Source: Rhodocollybia butyracea
Taxonomy: Eukaryota; Basidiomycota; Agaricomycetes; Agaricales; Omphalotaceae
Assembly: GCA_015501585.1 (NCBI GenBank)
Contig: JADNRY010000217.1
Location: 1 to 64,000, forward strand
Direction: 5' to 3'
DNA length: 64,000 nucleotides
Program-made: the position numbers and the translations under genes
The notes under the pieces: generated by a model
Database searches by the model: none
What the model was told of the DNA's origin: nothing
What the model saw: the letters and a program-made list of their open reading frames with translations, nothing else
Shown here: positions 11,841 through 22,599 of the stretch, piece after piece
Numbering within the stretch: the stretch's first letter is position 1
How the letters are laid out: each line of letters begins with the position of its first letter

Positions 11841-13039
11841 GACAACACTTCGACTAGTTCACCTTTCATACCCTTCCAGCTTACATCAATCAAGTCAGTC
11901 TAGGAAAAAATTGGCCTAGGAAAAGGACTCATACTGCAGTCTGTCAACTTAAATTTGTGGATTCATAATCTTGATCCTAGCGTGCATACGTCTTTTTACC
12001 TCTTGCACCATATGACGAGTGTGAGATAATGGCAAAGATACAGTGAAGTGGATCTGCGGCATGGTGATCTGTGTATTTGCTTCGAGGACTTTGACAACAC
12101 CTCTAAATCTTGTCGTTTACTAGTCTTGATGTCTCGCGAGGAAAAGCAGATAAAATCAAGTATATTTGTAGAGGATAGTGGTGATTAGAGGTAAAGTAAG
12201 GGAAACTGAAGCGCTCAAAGAGCGTGTAATTAGTAGAGTTGACAGCAGGTATAAGTAAAAGGAACTGAGTTCGAGTCCACAGGAACTTGCCTGCCTATTT
12301 CAGAACCGAGTCAATGCAGTCAAGTTCAGGGTTCAATTCAGCTTAAACTTGCGGCAGCACTAGATGCAGAAGACGGCGTTGATTTAAAAACTTAGACGCC
12401 TGTCACATGTTCTTCCTTTTATAAGACATTAGGCGCCGACTTTGTCTTCTTTTCCCCCACGAGAATCCCAGTCCTATCTCCAGTGTCCGCCCTCTTGGCC
12501 ATTATTTCCACAAGGTAAAGGCCGCCAACACTCAATTCATACCCTCTGGCATAAACTCAGCTTCTCAAGGCCCAGGTTGCATGGACAAAGCAGGCGGGAT
12601 TTAAAGTCTTGACTCAGTGCCCAAGCCTAGCCACGAACATGCAACCAAAGCCCAGAACCAAAGAGATTTGTTGGAGATGAAACTGGATTTAAAGTCTTGA
12701 CCCAGTGCCAGTTTCTCCCTACCACAAACACTCCCAGGAGCCGTTCAACAAACAATCGGGACGCGTCTGACAGGTCATGTGATTCCAATCAAGGTTCGTT
12801 CAGTTGCAGTTCAGGGCCATCTTTCTTTTCACGCCATCACCACCACCAGCTTGCGACTAATGGAAGGGGTCAGAAGGTCGTCTAGGAAGGCCATGGTGGC
12901 CTTAGCCCAGAGGTGAGCCGTTAACCAAATCCAGAGGATTCGTCTTTCACACCGCCGCTCAGGTTTCCCCTCTTGGGGGACCTGAAGCTCTCTCCAGATC
13001 AAGTGAACGTTCTGGATCCCTTGGAGTTTCAGCTTATGC
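11841..13039. other. 1.2 kb without a clear gene
   Basis: No convincing coding frame. A 25-bp word (starting GGATTTAAAGTCTTGA, ending CAGTGCC) occurs at about 12597 and about 12685. A stretch at 12215-12290 has a weak tRNA-like B box (GAGTTCGAGTCC) but no fold I could support. The G+C content rises toward the next gene. Confidence 0.4.
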
Positions 13040-14601
13040 ATGTTGGAATCATCCGCCATTTCTCCAAGCTCCCAGGACCTGCAGAACATCGACCCGGATT
13101 TCGCCGTTCTGGAACGCCACTTCGACCAACTCCAAGGGCTGTCCCGTTCTCAAAAGCCCCAAAGCCCAGGCGACGTCGATGAATCAACACCCTCAGCGCT
13201 GGCTGCCAACGTAAGGGACTCCGGGATGAAGGCCACTTTCAAAGACCGCTCAGGACTTTCCGTTCCCCTCGAGGACCTTTCCTCCTTGTCCGAGGACTCA
13301 GCAGACGGCGGGCCGGCCCAACTTGCCTCGTGAGTTCAATCCTTGACTTACAAAAACCTCCTCTCTAATGTGTTTGACCGTAGGAAGGGTCGGAGGACCG
13401 GGGCTTGCTCCCTGTTGGAAGACCACTCGGCAGATGGCTCCGACTACAGACCGACTAAGACGCCCCGGTGAGCCCTGCTTTCTAACCCAATGAATGGACC
13501 CCCTGACCAGGAGCTGTAGCCAAGGTGGACAAGCCGGCAAAAATCCAAGGGAACCCCCCTCACAGCTGCCGCGCCTTCCCTCGGTCACCTACCAGGTCTC
13601 GTAAGTGGCTTTCCTGCCCCGTCCATCCCTGGCTAACACCACGCTCAGCACAACAAGCACCAGCTCCTCCAACCCCACCCCTCCTCTCTTTCGCCCATCC
13701 GGTCTGGACCAGGTCGAGGGGAAGCCCGGCAGAAGAAACGCAAGAGGCAGTACAACGCCCATCACAAAAACAAGGTTCACAGCAGGTTGATTCAGGTTCA
13801 CGTTGCCTCCGAAGGCCTGAACATCTCCCAAGACTCCCGCATCTCCAAACCGGGCTGGATGGGAGTCAACGCTTCTCAGGACACGCGAGGTCAAATTGCA
13901 GCGGCATTAAGAAAGCCCCCGGGTTTCGCCTCGGCGATCTTTTCAGGGATCAAGCTCATCCCCTACATTCCGTGAGCGCCGTTTTCCTTTGAGAAAGTGT
14001 TTTTGCTAATGCCGGGCTCAGCCACTTTGCCACTGCCGTTTGTGATAGGGCAAAATGAATGTTTCTCTACCCCTCACAGCTCACACCAAACATGCTCCAG
14101 AACCTCCTTCCGAAAGTCCACGAAGCAGTGCCCCAGTTTGTGGCCACCATTCATCACCCCTTCTCCGAGGAGAGCATGCTAAGAAACTCCCGCGGCGACC
14201 ATTGGTTCTCCATTGCAGGCCACGATCGAAACAACAAACAGGTAGCCTTTCCCGGATTGATCCCTGCGCTCACCAGCCTAACGCCTCCCCCCCTCCCTAG
14301 AAACCAGAAGCAACTCAGTTCCAACGCGCTAACCATGAAACCATCTCAGAGTTTTTTGCCCCGGGCCAGATTCTGCACGATCTCACGTAGGTTTTACCAC
14401 AAGCCATTCACCCCCTCTCGCTCACGTTGATTGAAGGCGCTATGGCTGCTCCATCTTAAAACAACACTTCCCTGCCATCACAGAAAGGTACACCTCGGTG
14501 ATCAACTACATGAAGAAGGAGCATGGAGTTGAGGCCCAGTTCAGGCTGTTCTTCAACTTCTGCCTCAACGCTGCTCAGGAGGGAATGAATCCGCGTCTAG
14601 C
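13040..14601 (+). CDS. TET/JBP-associated-type protein, multi-exon, truncated before the catalytic core
   Basis: This is a spliced gene missed by single-frame ORFs. Exon frames: 13040-13330 (acidic, Ser-rich, SLSEDSADGG); about 13385-13468; about 13512-13603; about 13650-13972, holding KKRKRQYNAHHKNKVHSRL, SQDSRISKPGWMG and FASAIFSGIKLIPYIP; about 14023-14241, with ATIHHPFSEES and GDHWFSIAGHDRNNKQ; about 14302-14391; and about 14487-14601, with YTSVINYMKKEHGVEAQ and FFNFCLNAAQEG. Most introns are 45-60 bases with GT-AG ends. The junction near 13605 needs a weak donor (CAG|GTCTCG) or hides an indel. From memory this order matches an agaricomycete family that continues into a 2-oxoglutarate/Fe(II) TET/JBP-like domain, whose HxD motif should follow directly after FNFCLN. 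Here a minisatellite follows instead. The exons themselves are open. I infer a truncated, probably non-catalytic copy. Confidence 0.5.
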
Positions 14602-14742
14602 TTCCTCTCCCTTCAAGTTGTCCCGGCGTCTTACTTCCCAGGTCTAGCTTCGTACCTCCCCGCTTCTTGCTTTCCTTGCGTCCTGCATCCTGTGTCCACA
14701 CATCCCTGGGTCTAGTGTCCCCACGTCCCTGGGACTAGCTTT

Positions 14743-15078
14743 GTCTCTGTCCACCTTTGTCTCCTTCCACCTTTGTCTCCGTCCACCTTTGTCTCCATCC
14801 ACCTTTGTCTCCATCCACCTTTGTCTCCGTCCACCTTTGTCTCCATCCACCTTTGTCTCCATCCACCTTTGCCTCCATCCACCTTTGTCTCTGTCCACCT
14901 TCATCTCCGTCCACCTTTGTCTCTGTCCACCTTCATCTCTGTCCACCTTCATCTCTGTCCACCTTCATCTCCGTCCACCGTCATCTCCGTCCACCTTTGT
15001 CTCCATCCACCTTTGTCTCTGTCCACCCTCATCTCTGTCCACCTTTGTCTCCGTCCACCTTTGTCTTCTCTATCCATC
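14743..15078 (+). repeat. 16-bp minisatellite, about 20 units
   Basis: The unit is CTTTGTCTCYGTCCAC, repeated about 20 times in tandem with a few variants (ATCCAC, CTTCATCT). Because 16 is not divisible by 3 and the unit lacks stops, three long frames stay open on one strand and one on the other. The resulting STFVSVHLCL-type proteins are artefacts. It lies directly behind the truncated gene at 13.0-14.6 kb. Confidence 0.9.
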
Positions 15079-15199
15079 TTCCCCATCTCTCGGCGGTCTG
15101 TCCCCAGGTCTAGCTTTGTCTCTGTCCCCATCTCTTCCTTTCCTTTCATCTTGCTTTGGTATGATCATTATGGTCGTTGCTTGATTGCGTGACTAACAT

Positions 15200-16220
15200 A
15201 TGTCTACAGATGGTCCAAGAAGAAGGGACTTCCTCGCTCGCATGCGGTGTAGGCCCAAACGTATTCCATGCGATATTGATGAAGGCGAGTCAATCAGGGT
15301 CTTGAGTGTTTTTTTTTTCTTTGTTTTTCTTTTTGGTCTTGCCTTTGAGTTTGCCTTTGGGCTTCCCGAGTTGCAACTTCCTGAATTTGACTTCCCAAGG
15401 ACTTCTTCTTTCTTTCTCATCCTTCCGGAACCCGACTTCCGCCTCCCTCGTTCTCACCTTTGCATGTGGCCAAGTTGATGACTTAATTAACAATCCCCAT
15501 CAGATACAACTTTTTTCAAAGCCGAGCTTCTCAAGACCACATATTTCAAAGATGGTTTCGCTGCAGTGAGTTTTTCAGTAGTTTGTGGCCATGACCGCCA
15601 ACGTGCTCAAATCGCGCATTGTAGGCAACTATTTAAGGAAAACCACTCAGGTAAGCACTAATCCTTCCTTCATCCTGTCTTCACATCATCTCCGTGTTGT
15701 CTCCTTGTCTTCTCCATCTCCGCGTAGTTGCATTGTCTCCTTGTCTCCTTGTCTCCTCCCTCTCCTTGTCATCTCCTTCTCCTCTTTGTCTCTGCGTTGT
15801 TGTCCTTGTCTTCTCCGTCTCTTCGTTGTTGCCACGTTTCCTTGTTGTCGTGTTTGTGTTGTCTCTTTGTCTTCTCTGTCACTAAGTAGTCCCGTTGTCT
15901 CCATACTGTCTCCTTGTCTACTCGGTCTCTGTGTTGTGTCTGCGTTGTCTTCTCTTTGTGGTTGCACTGTCTCCTGTCTCTGCGCTCTCTTCTTGTCATT
16001 CCCTGCCCACGTCATCTCCAGTAAGTCTCAGAGATTTGTCAATGTGGCTTCCAGTTTGGATTCATCTGGTGCAATGGGGCCCCGTTCCTAGTTCTTCATA
16101 GAAGTCATTTCAAGATAAGTTGCTGTGCCTAACTCTCTTGTTCCTTGTACTTATAAGATGGCAGGGTGATTTCTTTTCCCACGAAGGCCTCGCCATTCTG
16201 GCACCATCATAAAGGTGAGT
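15200..16220 (+). other. exon-like islands separated by a CT-rich repeat
   Basis: At 15185-15209 there is a textbook intron end (CTAAC branch point, then CTACAG), followed by about 90 bases of open sequence. Another open island at 15506-15566 ends in GTGAG. A third (15590-15650) ends CACTCAG|GTAAGC. Between about 15690 and 15985 lies a degenerate CT-rich repeat built on TTGTCTCC and TGTCTTCTC. These islands could be downstream exons of the gene at 13.0 kb or of another gene. I recognise no domain. Confidence 0.3.
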
Positions 16221-16265
16221 GATTTTTGTTATTTTAACATGGACTGGAAAAGGTGAATAGTAGTG

Positions 16266-17071
16266 TACTACGTATGGTCTAGTTGTATCCTACTATTGTA
16301 TAGAAAGGTTTGAACGCCACCAGAGAGACTTTTGAAGTGTTTAAGACACCCTTAAAGATGGTTTGAGGCGCTCTAAATGATTGTTTGAGGTGCTCTAAAT
16401 GATTGTTCTAGTAACTTTAAATGATTGTCAAGGGCACTCTGAATGAATGTTTAAGTCCCTCTAAATAATAGTTCAAGACCCTCAGAAACAACGTCAGAAA
16501 GGAGTGTCCAAGACACTTGGAAAGAGTGCATAAGGCACTTAAAAAGAGTGTCCAAGACAGTTCAGATGACTGTTATAAGCACTTGGAATGATTGATAGAC
16601 AATCCTAATGATTGTCCAAAGACACTGTGACCCATTTCCAAAAACAATCATTTAGACTGTTTTGAACAGTCAATTTGAGTGTTTCATACCATCGTTTGGA
16701 TTGTTTTTGACAATCATTTAGATTGTTCAGAACTGTTAAATAGAGTGTTCAGACTATCATATTGAAAGGTTAGGACAATCATTGAAAGTCTTTCAGACAA
16801 CTTTTAAGAGTGATTTAGACCATCATTAAGATGGGTTCAGACAATTAATTAGAGTGGTTCAGACAATAGATCAGATTGGTTCAGACAATCAATATAAAGG
16901 TAGAAGACAATCACTAAGATTGGTTCAGACAATCAATAGAAAGGTACAAGACAATCTTTTTGAGTAAAGGGACAGTCATTAAGAATGGTTTGGACAATCA
17001 ATATGAGTGTAAGACAATCATTTAGATTGTGTTTTGGACAATCAAATTAATTGTTTTCTCTTCCCGTAGTG
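16266..17071. repeat. dispersed repeat, copy 1 (GACAATCATT-type)
   Basis: About 0.75 kb is built from degenerate 35-45-bp units containing GACAATCATT, GATTGTTCAGA and similar words. It ends CTTCCCGTAGTG (17060-17071). The same sequence occurs in reverse complement at 40431 to about 41010, starting CACTACGGGAAG. The left edge is poorly defined; TACTACG at 16266 may be its decayed terminus. It has no coding capacity. Confidence 0.7.
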
Positions 17072-17584
17072 TGCCTAAGTTAACTCATGTTAACTCAAGC
17101 CAACCTGAGGTTGGGGCTTGAATTGGCCTTATACTTAAGTCAGCTCAGGCTACTCAAGCCAACCTGAAGTTGGCATACATATGTACTCAAGTCAACTTAA
17201 GTATTTTAGACTTTTCCTGATGCAGGCGGCGCCTGAAGATTGCCCACCCAGTAGAGTGGTGTTTCCCCACAGCCCGCCAGCTCACTGTATCTTTTGTGAA
17301 ATTGCTGAGACTAATGCTTTTTTGTAGAATTCCTATACTTTAAAGAGGCCTGCTCACTGAGGTTCCATAGGTCTTAGGTTTTGCTGATGCAGTATCCACA
17401 CCATTGTTTCGCTTTGAATTCAACACGCCAGACTATAAATGACACTTTGCAAGTTGTTACTGATATATCAATGCCATGTAACTTACCTTTTTCATCGTCA
17501 AACCGTTTAGGCGGTAAAATTCATTGATGTACTTTTTGGGGATGTCGATGCTGCGCTGAGCACTTTGTGCAATTTAGGATCAGT
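17072..17584. other. 0.5 kb without a gene
   Basis: It contains two copies of CTCAAGCCAACCTGA(G/A)GTTGG (near 17092 and 17152) and the word TTTTCCTGATG (17212). That word also ends the foldback element at 46.4 kb and occurs at 61.7 kb. No coding frame was found. Confidence 0.4.
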
Positions 17585-17592
17585 GTAGTACT

Positions 17593-19626
17593 CAGTGTTG
17601 CCGCGGGTCGGTTCGAGAACCTTCTGCACTGGGTTCGAATCCGAACCGAACCCAAGGTTCGGGTGCGGTTCAGCATTTTCCCCGCACCGAACCTTGAGGT
17701 TTGGGTTCAGGTTCGGCAGAGCTCTGAACCTAGGTTCAAGGTGCACCGAGGTTCGAACCTCCGAACCTCAAGCTCACAGACCTAGCACACCAGGAGACTA
17801 TGTTCATCTACACCCTGCCTGTGATGTCCACTTTGTAGTATAAATATTGCTGTGGCACAAGAGATTGCAATTAGGACCACTCTACTGTGCTTTGGGCACT
17901 GTGCACCATGCAGTAAGTACCTTGGAAAGTATTCCAGGCCTTATTTCTACTTTGAAGTGCTTTCCTTATTCCAGTAATGTTACACTGGCACTGTACAGTA
18001 TTTCTTGCATCCTTTGTAATTTTTTTCTTTTCTTACTTGACAATTTTTAAGATCAATGAACTTGTTATAGCTCAGTGCTCATAACATTGAAATATGTTTT
18101 GCATCGCAAGCCTATGGCTCCATGTGATGCAGAGTGGGTGAGCTCAGTGAATTAAATCCTGTGTTATTTAACTCAGTAGAATAAATACCATAGCCTAGAC
18201 AATTTTACAATAAGAGGATGTTGGAGGCCTGTAGGTGGCGCATGTGCATTGATGCAAGCAACTTGAAGCAAGATAAGTTACACTTTTTTGGGTTGCTGGA
18301 ACAGCCAAGGGACTCTGCTCGGAGCAGCGACTTTGATCCAGATAATGAGGTGGAGAAGCCCTCTCATAGGAAGAACACGACTAAGGAGTATAGCACTATT
18401 TTTCAAGCTCAATATAAGTATTGGGACCGAGATTGGGACAGGTTTTGGTAGAGGACCAATGATTCAAGAGAGGGCCTGTTGGGTAAGCTGTGCTGCCTGA
18501 AAGGTCTGGCAACTGTACTCAAATCAAAAGCTATAGAAAAAGATAACTAAGTAAACAGTACAAAAGCTTAACAGTTATGTATAATTATTTTCCATTCTAC
18601 TTACTGGCTTGTTGTAACAGGTTACAGGAAGGAAGTGAAGAGAAGAAAAAAGATGATTGCAACAGGCTATGATATGTTAGATAAACAGCAAAGGATTCAA
18701 GGAATGAGAAATCAGTGCACTAACCAAGGCACTAATGATCTTGTTGCGATCTTGTGTAAGAAGTAGGAAAATTGATATGACAGTAGCTACACTTGAAGTT
18801 AAGTTCTGAAGGCGTGAACAGTTGTCAGTGATTGAAAAGAAGATGTTCAAGGTTGCAATGCCTTCTAAGTTTTTGACGTCCATACGGTTGTGTAACTCTC
18901 GATACATGACCGAAATCGGCTCGGGCACCCCGCGCGCTCGCTTTGGCTGGCCAAAGCGTTTTAGTGTCCGCTCATTGTGGCTGTGCTCGTTTTTCGGGTC
19001 ACGGGTGAACATTGGATTCGCTTCGCTCACCCAATGAATGGGTGAAGCATACAAAGAAAGCTTCAGGTAGGATAGCTACTATACTAAACAGGAACACAAA
19101 GTATCCCCAAAGCTTTTGCAATATGAATTACCAAAGTGGATGATAGGAAGAAAAAATAAATTGCATTGCAATTCAAGTAAACTTTTAGCCCAGCCTTGAT
19201 CCCTTCTTGAGGCTTGCTAGAGTCAAGTTGGCCTGGGGCTCAGTAGAGTAGGCTTGGAGGGCTCAGGGGCTCTGAGCCCTGACCCACACATGACTAATAT
19301 TGTCATTGTCATTGCACAGTTAGCGACTTAAAAGGAGGAGAATCAGTGTACTAACCGGCCACCATTGATTCTAGCAAAGCACTGATTGAAAAATAGTATC
19401 ATGGATAGATTCAGCCTAGATATTGCCCAAAAAATATGTTTGTAACTCCTGGCGATTTTTGAGGCTCAAAGGTTTGAACCTGGTTTGAACCCGAACCCGA
19501 ACCTCTGAACCCGAACCTGGGGTGCAGGTGCGAGGTTCGGAAAATGTTGTACTGAACTTGAGATTCAGGTTCGGGGTTCGGGAAACTTAAGGGGTTCGCG
19601 CACCGAACCGAACCCTGGCAACACTG
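17593..19626. mobile_element. hAT-like non-autonomous DNA transposon, 2.03 kb, with 8-bp target duplication
   Basis: The ends are inverted: CAGTGTTGCCGCGGGTCGGT at 17593 and, reverse-complemented from 19626, CAGTGTTGCCAGGGTTCGGT. They are flanked by GTAGTACT (17585-17592) and ATAGTACT (19627-19634), an 8-base target duplication with one mismatch, as hAT elements make. About 200 bases inside each end are packed with GAACC and GGTTC words, likely transposase-binding subterminal repeats. Internal frames (17847-18050, 18218-18451, minus 18677-19054) show no transposase motif, so the copy depends on an enzyme made elsewhere. Confidence 0.8.
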
Positions 19627-19634
19627 ATAGTACT

Positions 19635-20657
19635 AGGAAATTATAATGCTCAGCGCTATCTAACGTTTTGAAACTCGGGCTCATATTTCTCCGCCTCAGC
19701 ACAAACCATTTTAGACTCGGGACCACCAGATCGTTTCATCCCGAGCTGCAAGGGAGGGTTTTGCCATGTAAGGAGGGCTAACTTAGGGAAGCCTGCACGC
19801 AGTGGGTCTTTGACAGGTGTCATCAAACGATGAGTGAGGCATCAGTACACTGCTTTGCAAATGTAATGTTTTGAAGTTTTGGCTTCTTTCAACTCTGACA
19901 GCTGACATATTGATTGACAGTATTTGTACATACTTTTGGGGTCTCTTTGCATCCTTCACAATGCCGCATACAGATATATATAAGGCACCAATCAATATGT
20001 GAATCAATCTGTCAGTGTGGAAAACATCAAAACATCATGATAAGCACTGTACTTAATAGCATGCTTACAATTTTCCTACCGTTTTACTTACTATTTTAAT
20101 AGTCATGGCGATGAGAATTTAACTTTGTGTGGTTTTTATCCGTCTATTTGGCAACCGTATTTGAAGTGGCCGAGGTCCATGCCACAATCCATCAGTTTGG
20201 CAAGTTCACACTGATGGCATTAAATGGATCCCTATTTCAGATTCCTGGGACCCATGCACCACCATCACAATAACTTTTGAAATTCTAACTCTGGTGGGCA
20301 AAACAGGTCTTGTTACACACTACAGTAGACTTAGGCCTTAATGATACAGTATTTCTGTACACATATCTATAGAACGATGGTTGGTTGCTCCCGAGGTGAC
20401 TATTTACGGATACAGATCTATCTTTTTCTCCATATATTAGTTACCGGTGCCCAAGAGGTCACCCAGTATGGATAGTGTCTGTGTTTTAGTGGACACGTTA
20501 GGTCAACAGATATGGATTCATTAAAGATACTCATTCAACTAACCTTTTTAGGACATATTTCCACCAACTCTGGCGTGTAGATGATAACTATCTATAGATA
20601 TACTGGCCGCTTATAAAACAAGGCTTCACTAGCTCTATGACATATATCCCAGGGAAA
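19635..20657. other. 1.0 kb without a gene; imperfect foldback at 19.85-20.05 kb
   Basis: The left arm (about 19851-19918, including AATGTTTTGAAGTTTT and ACATATTGATTGACAG) is imperfectly complementary to a right arm (about 19990-20050, including CAATCAATATGTGAATC and CATCAAAACATCATG). This could be a worn foldback element. Nothing else is recognisable before the hydrolase relic at 20658. Confidence 0.4.
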
Positions 20658-21980
20658 ATGCCTTCTGTTAAAGTGTCCTCCTCAACAGGAATCATCAAAT
20701 TCCATTACACCATCAGTACCCAACATGTGCAAGTGCGGAGACAATTGAACCTCATCTCCCAGTGGTACTGTTCTTTCATGCGCTGGCATTCCGTACCATC
20801 TTCCACTGTATGTGCCTCTACCTGTACCCGCTCCACGGTATCCATTAATTAATATCGGAATTAGCCCAGTTTTCAGATGTTCTTTTGCGAAAGTTCAACC
20901 TGGTTGTGTTTGACCTCCGTTGGCATGGATATACTGAGAGTGACACAATTCCCTCCTCTTATGGGCAAGAAGAAGCCGCTGCGGATGTCTTAGCATTCAT
21001 GGTACACAACTCCATTGTGATCATCGTTGTTGCCTTAGTATTGTTTTTTAAGGATGTTGTGCAGCTTCCACCTTGCCATTTTGTGGCAATTGACATTGGA
21101 AGCTTGATTGCATTACAAATTGCGGTTACAAAACCTGAGCATGTTAGATCACTCCTCATTATGTCACATGTATGCCTGGAGGAGGTGAGTACAAATTCTT
21201 GGATTTTTGACTCAACCAAATTTTGGTGAAGCTTCCGAGTGTTTGCAGAAGCAAGAACAGAACTCTATAATATCTTTATTTCAGACATTCCTGGAGCACA
21301 TCTTGATGTCGCCTTGGGTTACATCCAGTATGCTTTTAGCAGCAAGATGTCAAATCTTGGGAAAGCGTAAGTAACTTTCCTGACTAGAATTACACATAGC
21401 AGGCCTACTAATGAACCTTGACCGAAATTGAATAGTCTATTTGCTGGAGCTATTCGCATCAATTCAAACAACTGGTCACCAGAGCACTTCAAAGAATACC
21501 GTTTAACATCATATGACATTTTCCTGCATCGTCGAGCTCATTCTCAACAAGCCTTATCAAGGATATCCTGCCCAGTGAAGCTGCTATATGGAACCAACAG
21601 CATGGTTTATCCTGCAAAGTATAGCGAAGAGCTTTTTGAATCTATGCAACAGGCTGGGTTGAATGTTTCACTTCAGGCTGTGTCCAATGCACCCCACTAT
21701 CTGTGTGTGGACCATGGAAACGAGTGTGTGATTCTTGCTATCTATATCTCACCTAGCTTCATCATTTATACCAAGTGTTAATCCACTGATTCATGACTTT
21801 ATCTGGGCATGTGTCAATGACAAGGAAAATATCACCATCCCTACCAGCATTGTTTCACCTTGGAATGAAGCTCTACAAGAAGATGGATGGTGCCCGGACG
21901 TGAAAAACGAGTTTGATGATGAGTTTATCACTGTCTCATTTGTATGTCTGTTTAGGTTTCTCTTAACAATGGAGCACTGA
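20658..21980 (+). pseudogene. alpha/beta-hydrolase fold protein, decayed, nucleophile lost
   Basis: Spliced pieces follow the alpha/beta-hydrolase fold: start MPSVKVSSSTGIIKFHYTIS; LPVVLFFHALAFRTIFH; after an intron (about 20804-20862) FNLVVFDLRWHGYTES; YGQEEAAADVLAFM; a second intron (about 21001-21054); LPPCHFVAIDIGSLIALQIA; then NNWSPEHFKEY, ISCPVKLLYG and APHYLCVDHG. The nucleophile elbow, normally GxSxG, reads A-I-D-I-G, so the catalytic serine is missing. The acid position (GTNSMVYP, usually GEDxxYP) also lacks its Asp, while the late histidine remains. A one-base loss near 20722 and a frame break near 21186-21247 interrupt the gene. I infer a non-catalytic pseudogene. Its neighbours are transposons on both sides. 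Confidence 0.65.
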
Positions 21981-22083
21981 CTGTGCTATCAGCCCTCAGG
22001 AGGCTCCTAAGGGTGCTAAATTTCGCTTTTTGGGGAATAAACACGGATTAATGAGACCTTGAGAGTAACTCCGTACATCTACT

Positions 22084-22387
22084 CTCTTTTTTTTTTTTCT
22101 TTTTGTGGAACGTTGCCTAGACGTCGCTATAACCTCCTCGGCACCATCAGGCAGACTCACATTGTCATCTCCGTCCGGCCGTTAAGCTTGCGAGGTACAG
22201 GACCAAGCGACTTTTTAAAAGTTGCAACCACCCGAGGGAATGCGTTACGCACTCGCCAGATAGGCGTTGTGTGGGACTCCAGGCGGGTTCTCCTTCCATT
22301 CACTCCTTCTGTTTTTTAGTAAAATAAATCATAATTTCATATATCTTGCATAAACCCCGCCCCTCTTGTGCCCGCCTGTTTACACCA
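22084..22387 (-). pseudogene. 3' end of a LINE-type RNase H gene: stop, 3' UTR and poly(A)
   Basis: On the minus strand the last codons of the RNase H gene lie in the Copia target site (TTTAG), followed by GTGGTGTAA, a stop. An untranslated stretch of about 280 bases follows and ends in an A-rich tail (T-run 22087-22104 on the plus strand). A terminal A tract is what LINE reverse transcription leaves, so this is probably the original 3' end of the element before the Copia insertion split it. Confidence 0.5.
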
Positions 22388-22392
22388 CTAAA
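22388..22392 (+). repeat. target site duplication of the Copia element, left copy
   Basis: CTAAA precedes the left LTR. An identical CTAAA follows the right LTR at 27670-27674, giving a perfect 5-base duplication. Confidence 0.85.
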
Positions 22393-22592
22393 TATTGTGA
22401 TATAGGCTATGAAAGTAGAGAATATTATTATTATTAGTGCGCTCCTCGAGAGAGCTTATATACCTAAGTACAATGTATCTAGAAGGTTCTACATACTTCG
22501 AGTACTACTTACAAAGATAGAGGATACGATGAGTAAGCAAGGACGGAACATAAGAGTATGATCCGGAAGTATGATGTCATTGATCCGCAACA
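22393..22592 (-). repeat. Copia left LTR (element 3' LTR)
   Basis: 200 bp, TATTGTGATA to CCGCAACA on the plus strand. It contains CTTATATACC, a TATA-like box. It differs from the right LTR by one base. Confidence 0.9.
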
Positions 22593-22599
22593 CTCCCCC

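Noticed and set aside
12215..12290. Possible tRNA with B box GAGTTCGAGTCC
   Set aside because: No acceptor stem or D arm pairs convincingly.
14644..15192. Four long overlapping open frames rich in Ser-Thr-Phe-Val-His or Asp-Lys-Gly
   Set aside because: They are all read from the stop-free 16-bp minisatellite in different phases.
15686..16101. Open frames on both strands in a CT-rich stretch
   Set aside because: The composition comes from a degenerate TTGTCTCC repeat; no domain or splice logic supports a protein.
18677..19054. Minus-strand frame inside the hAT-like element as a transposase remnant
   Set aside because: No hAT dimerisation or DDE-type motif is visible.
22059..22319. 86-codon plus-strand frame beside the Copia element
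   Set aside because: It lies antisense to the 3' UTR and poly(A) of the RNase H gene and shows no domain.
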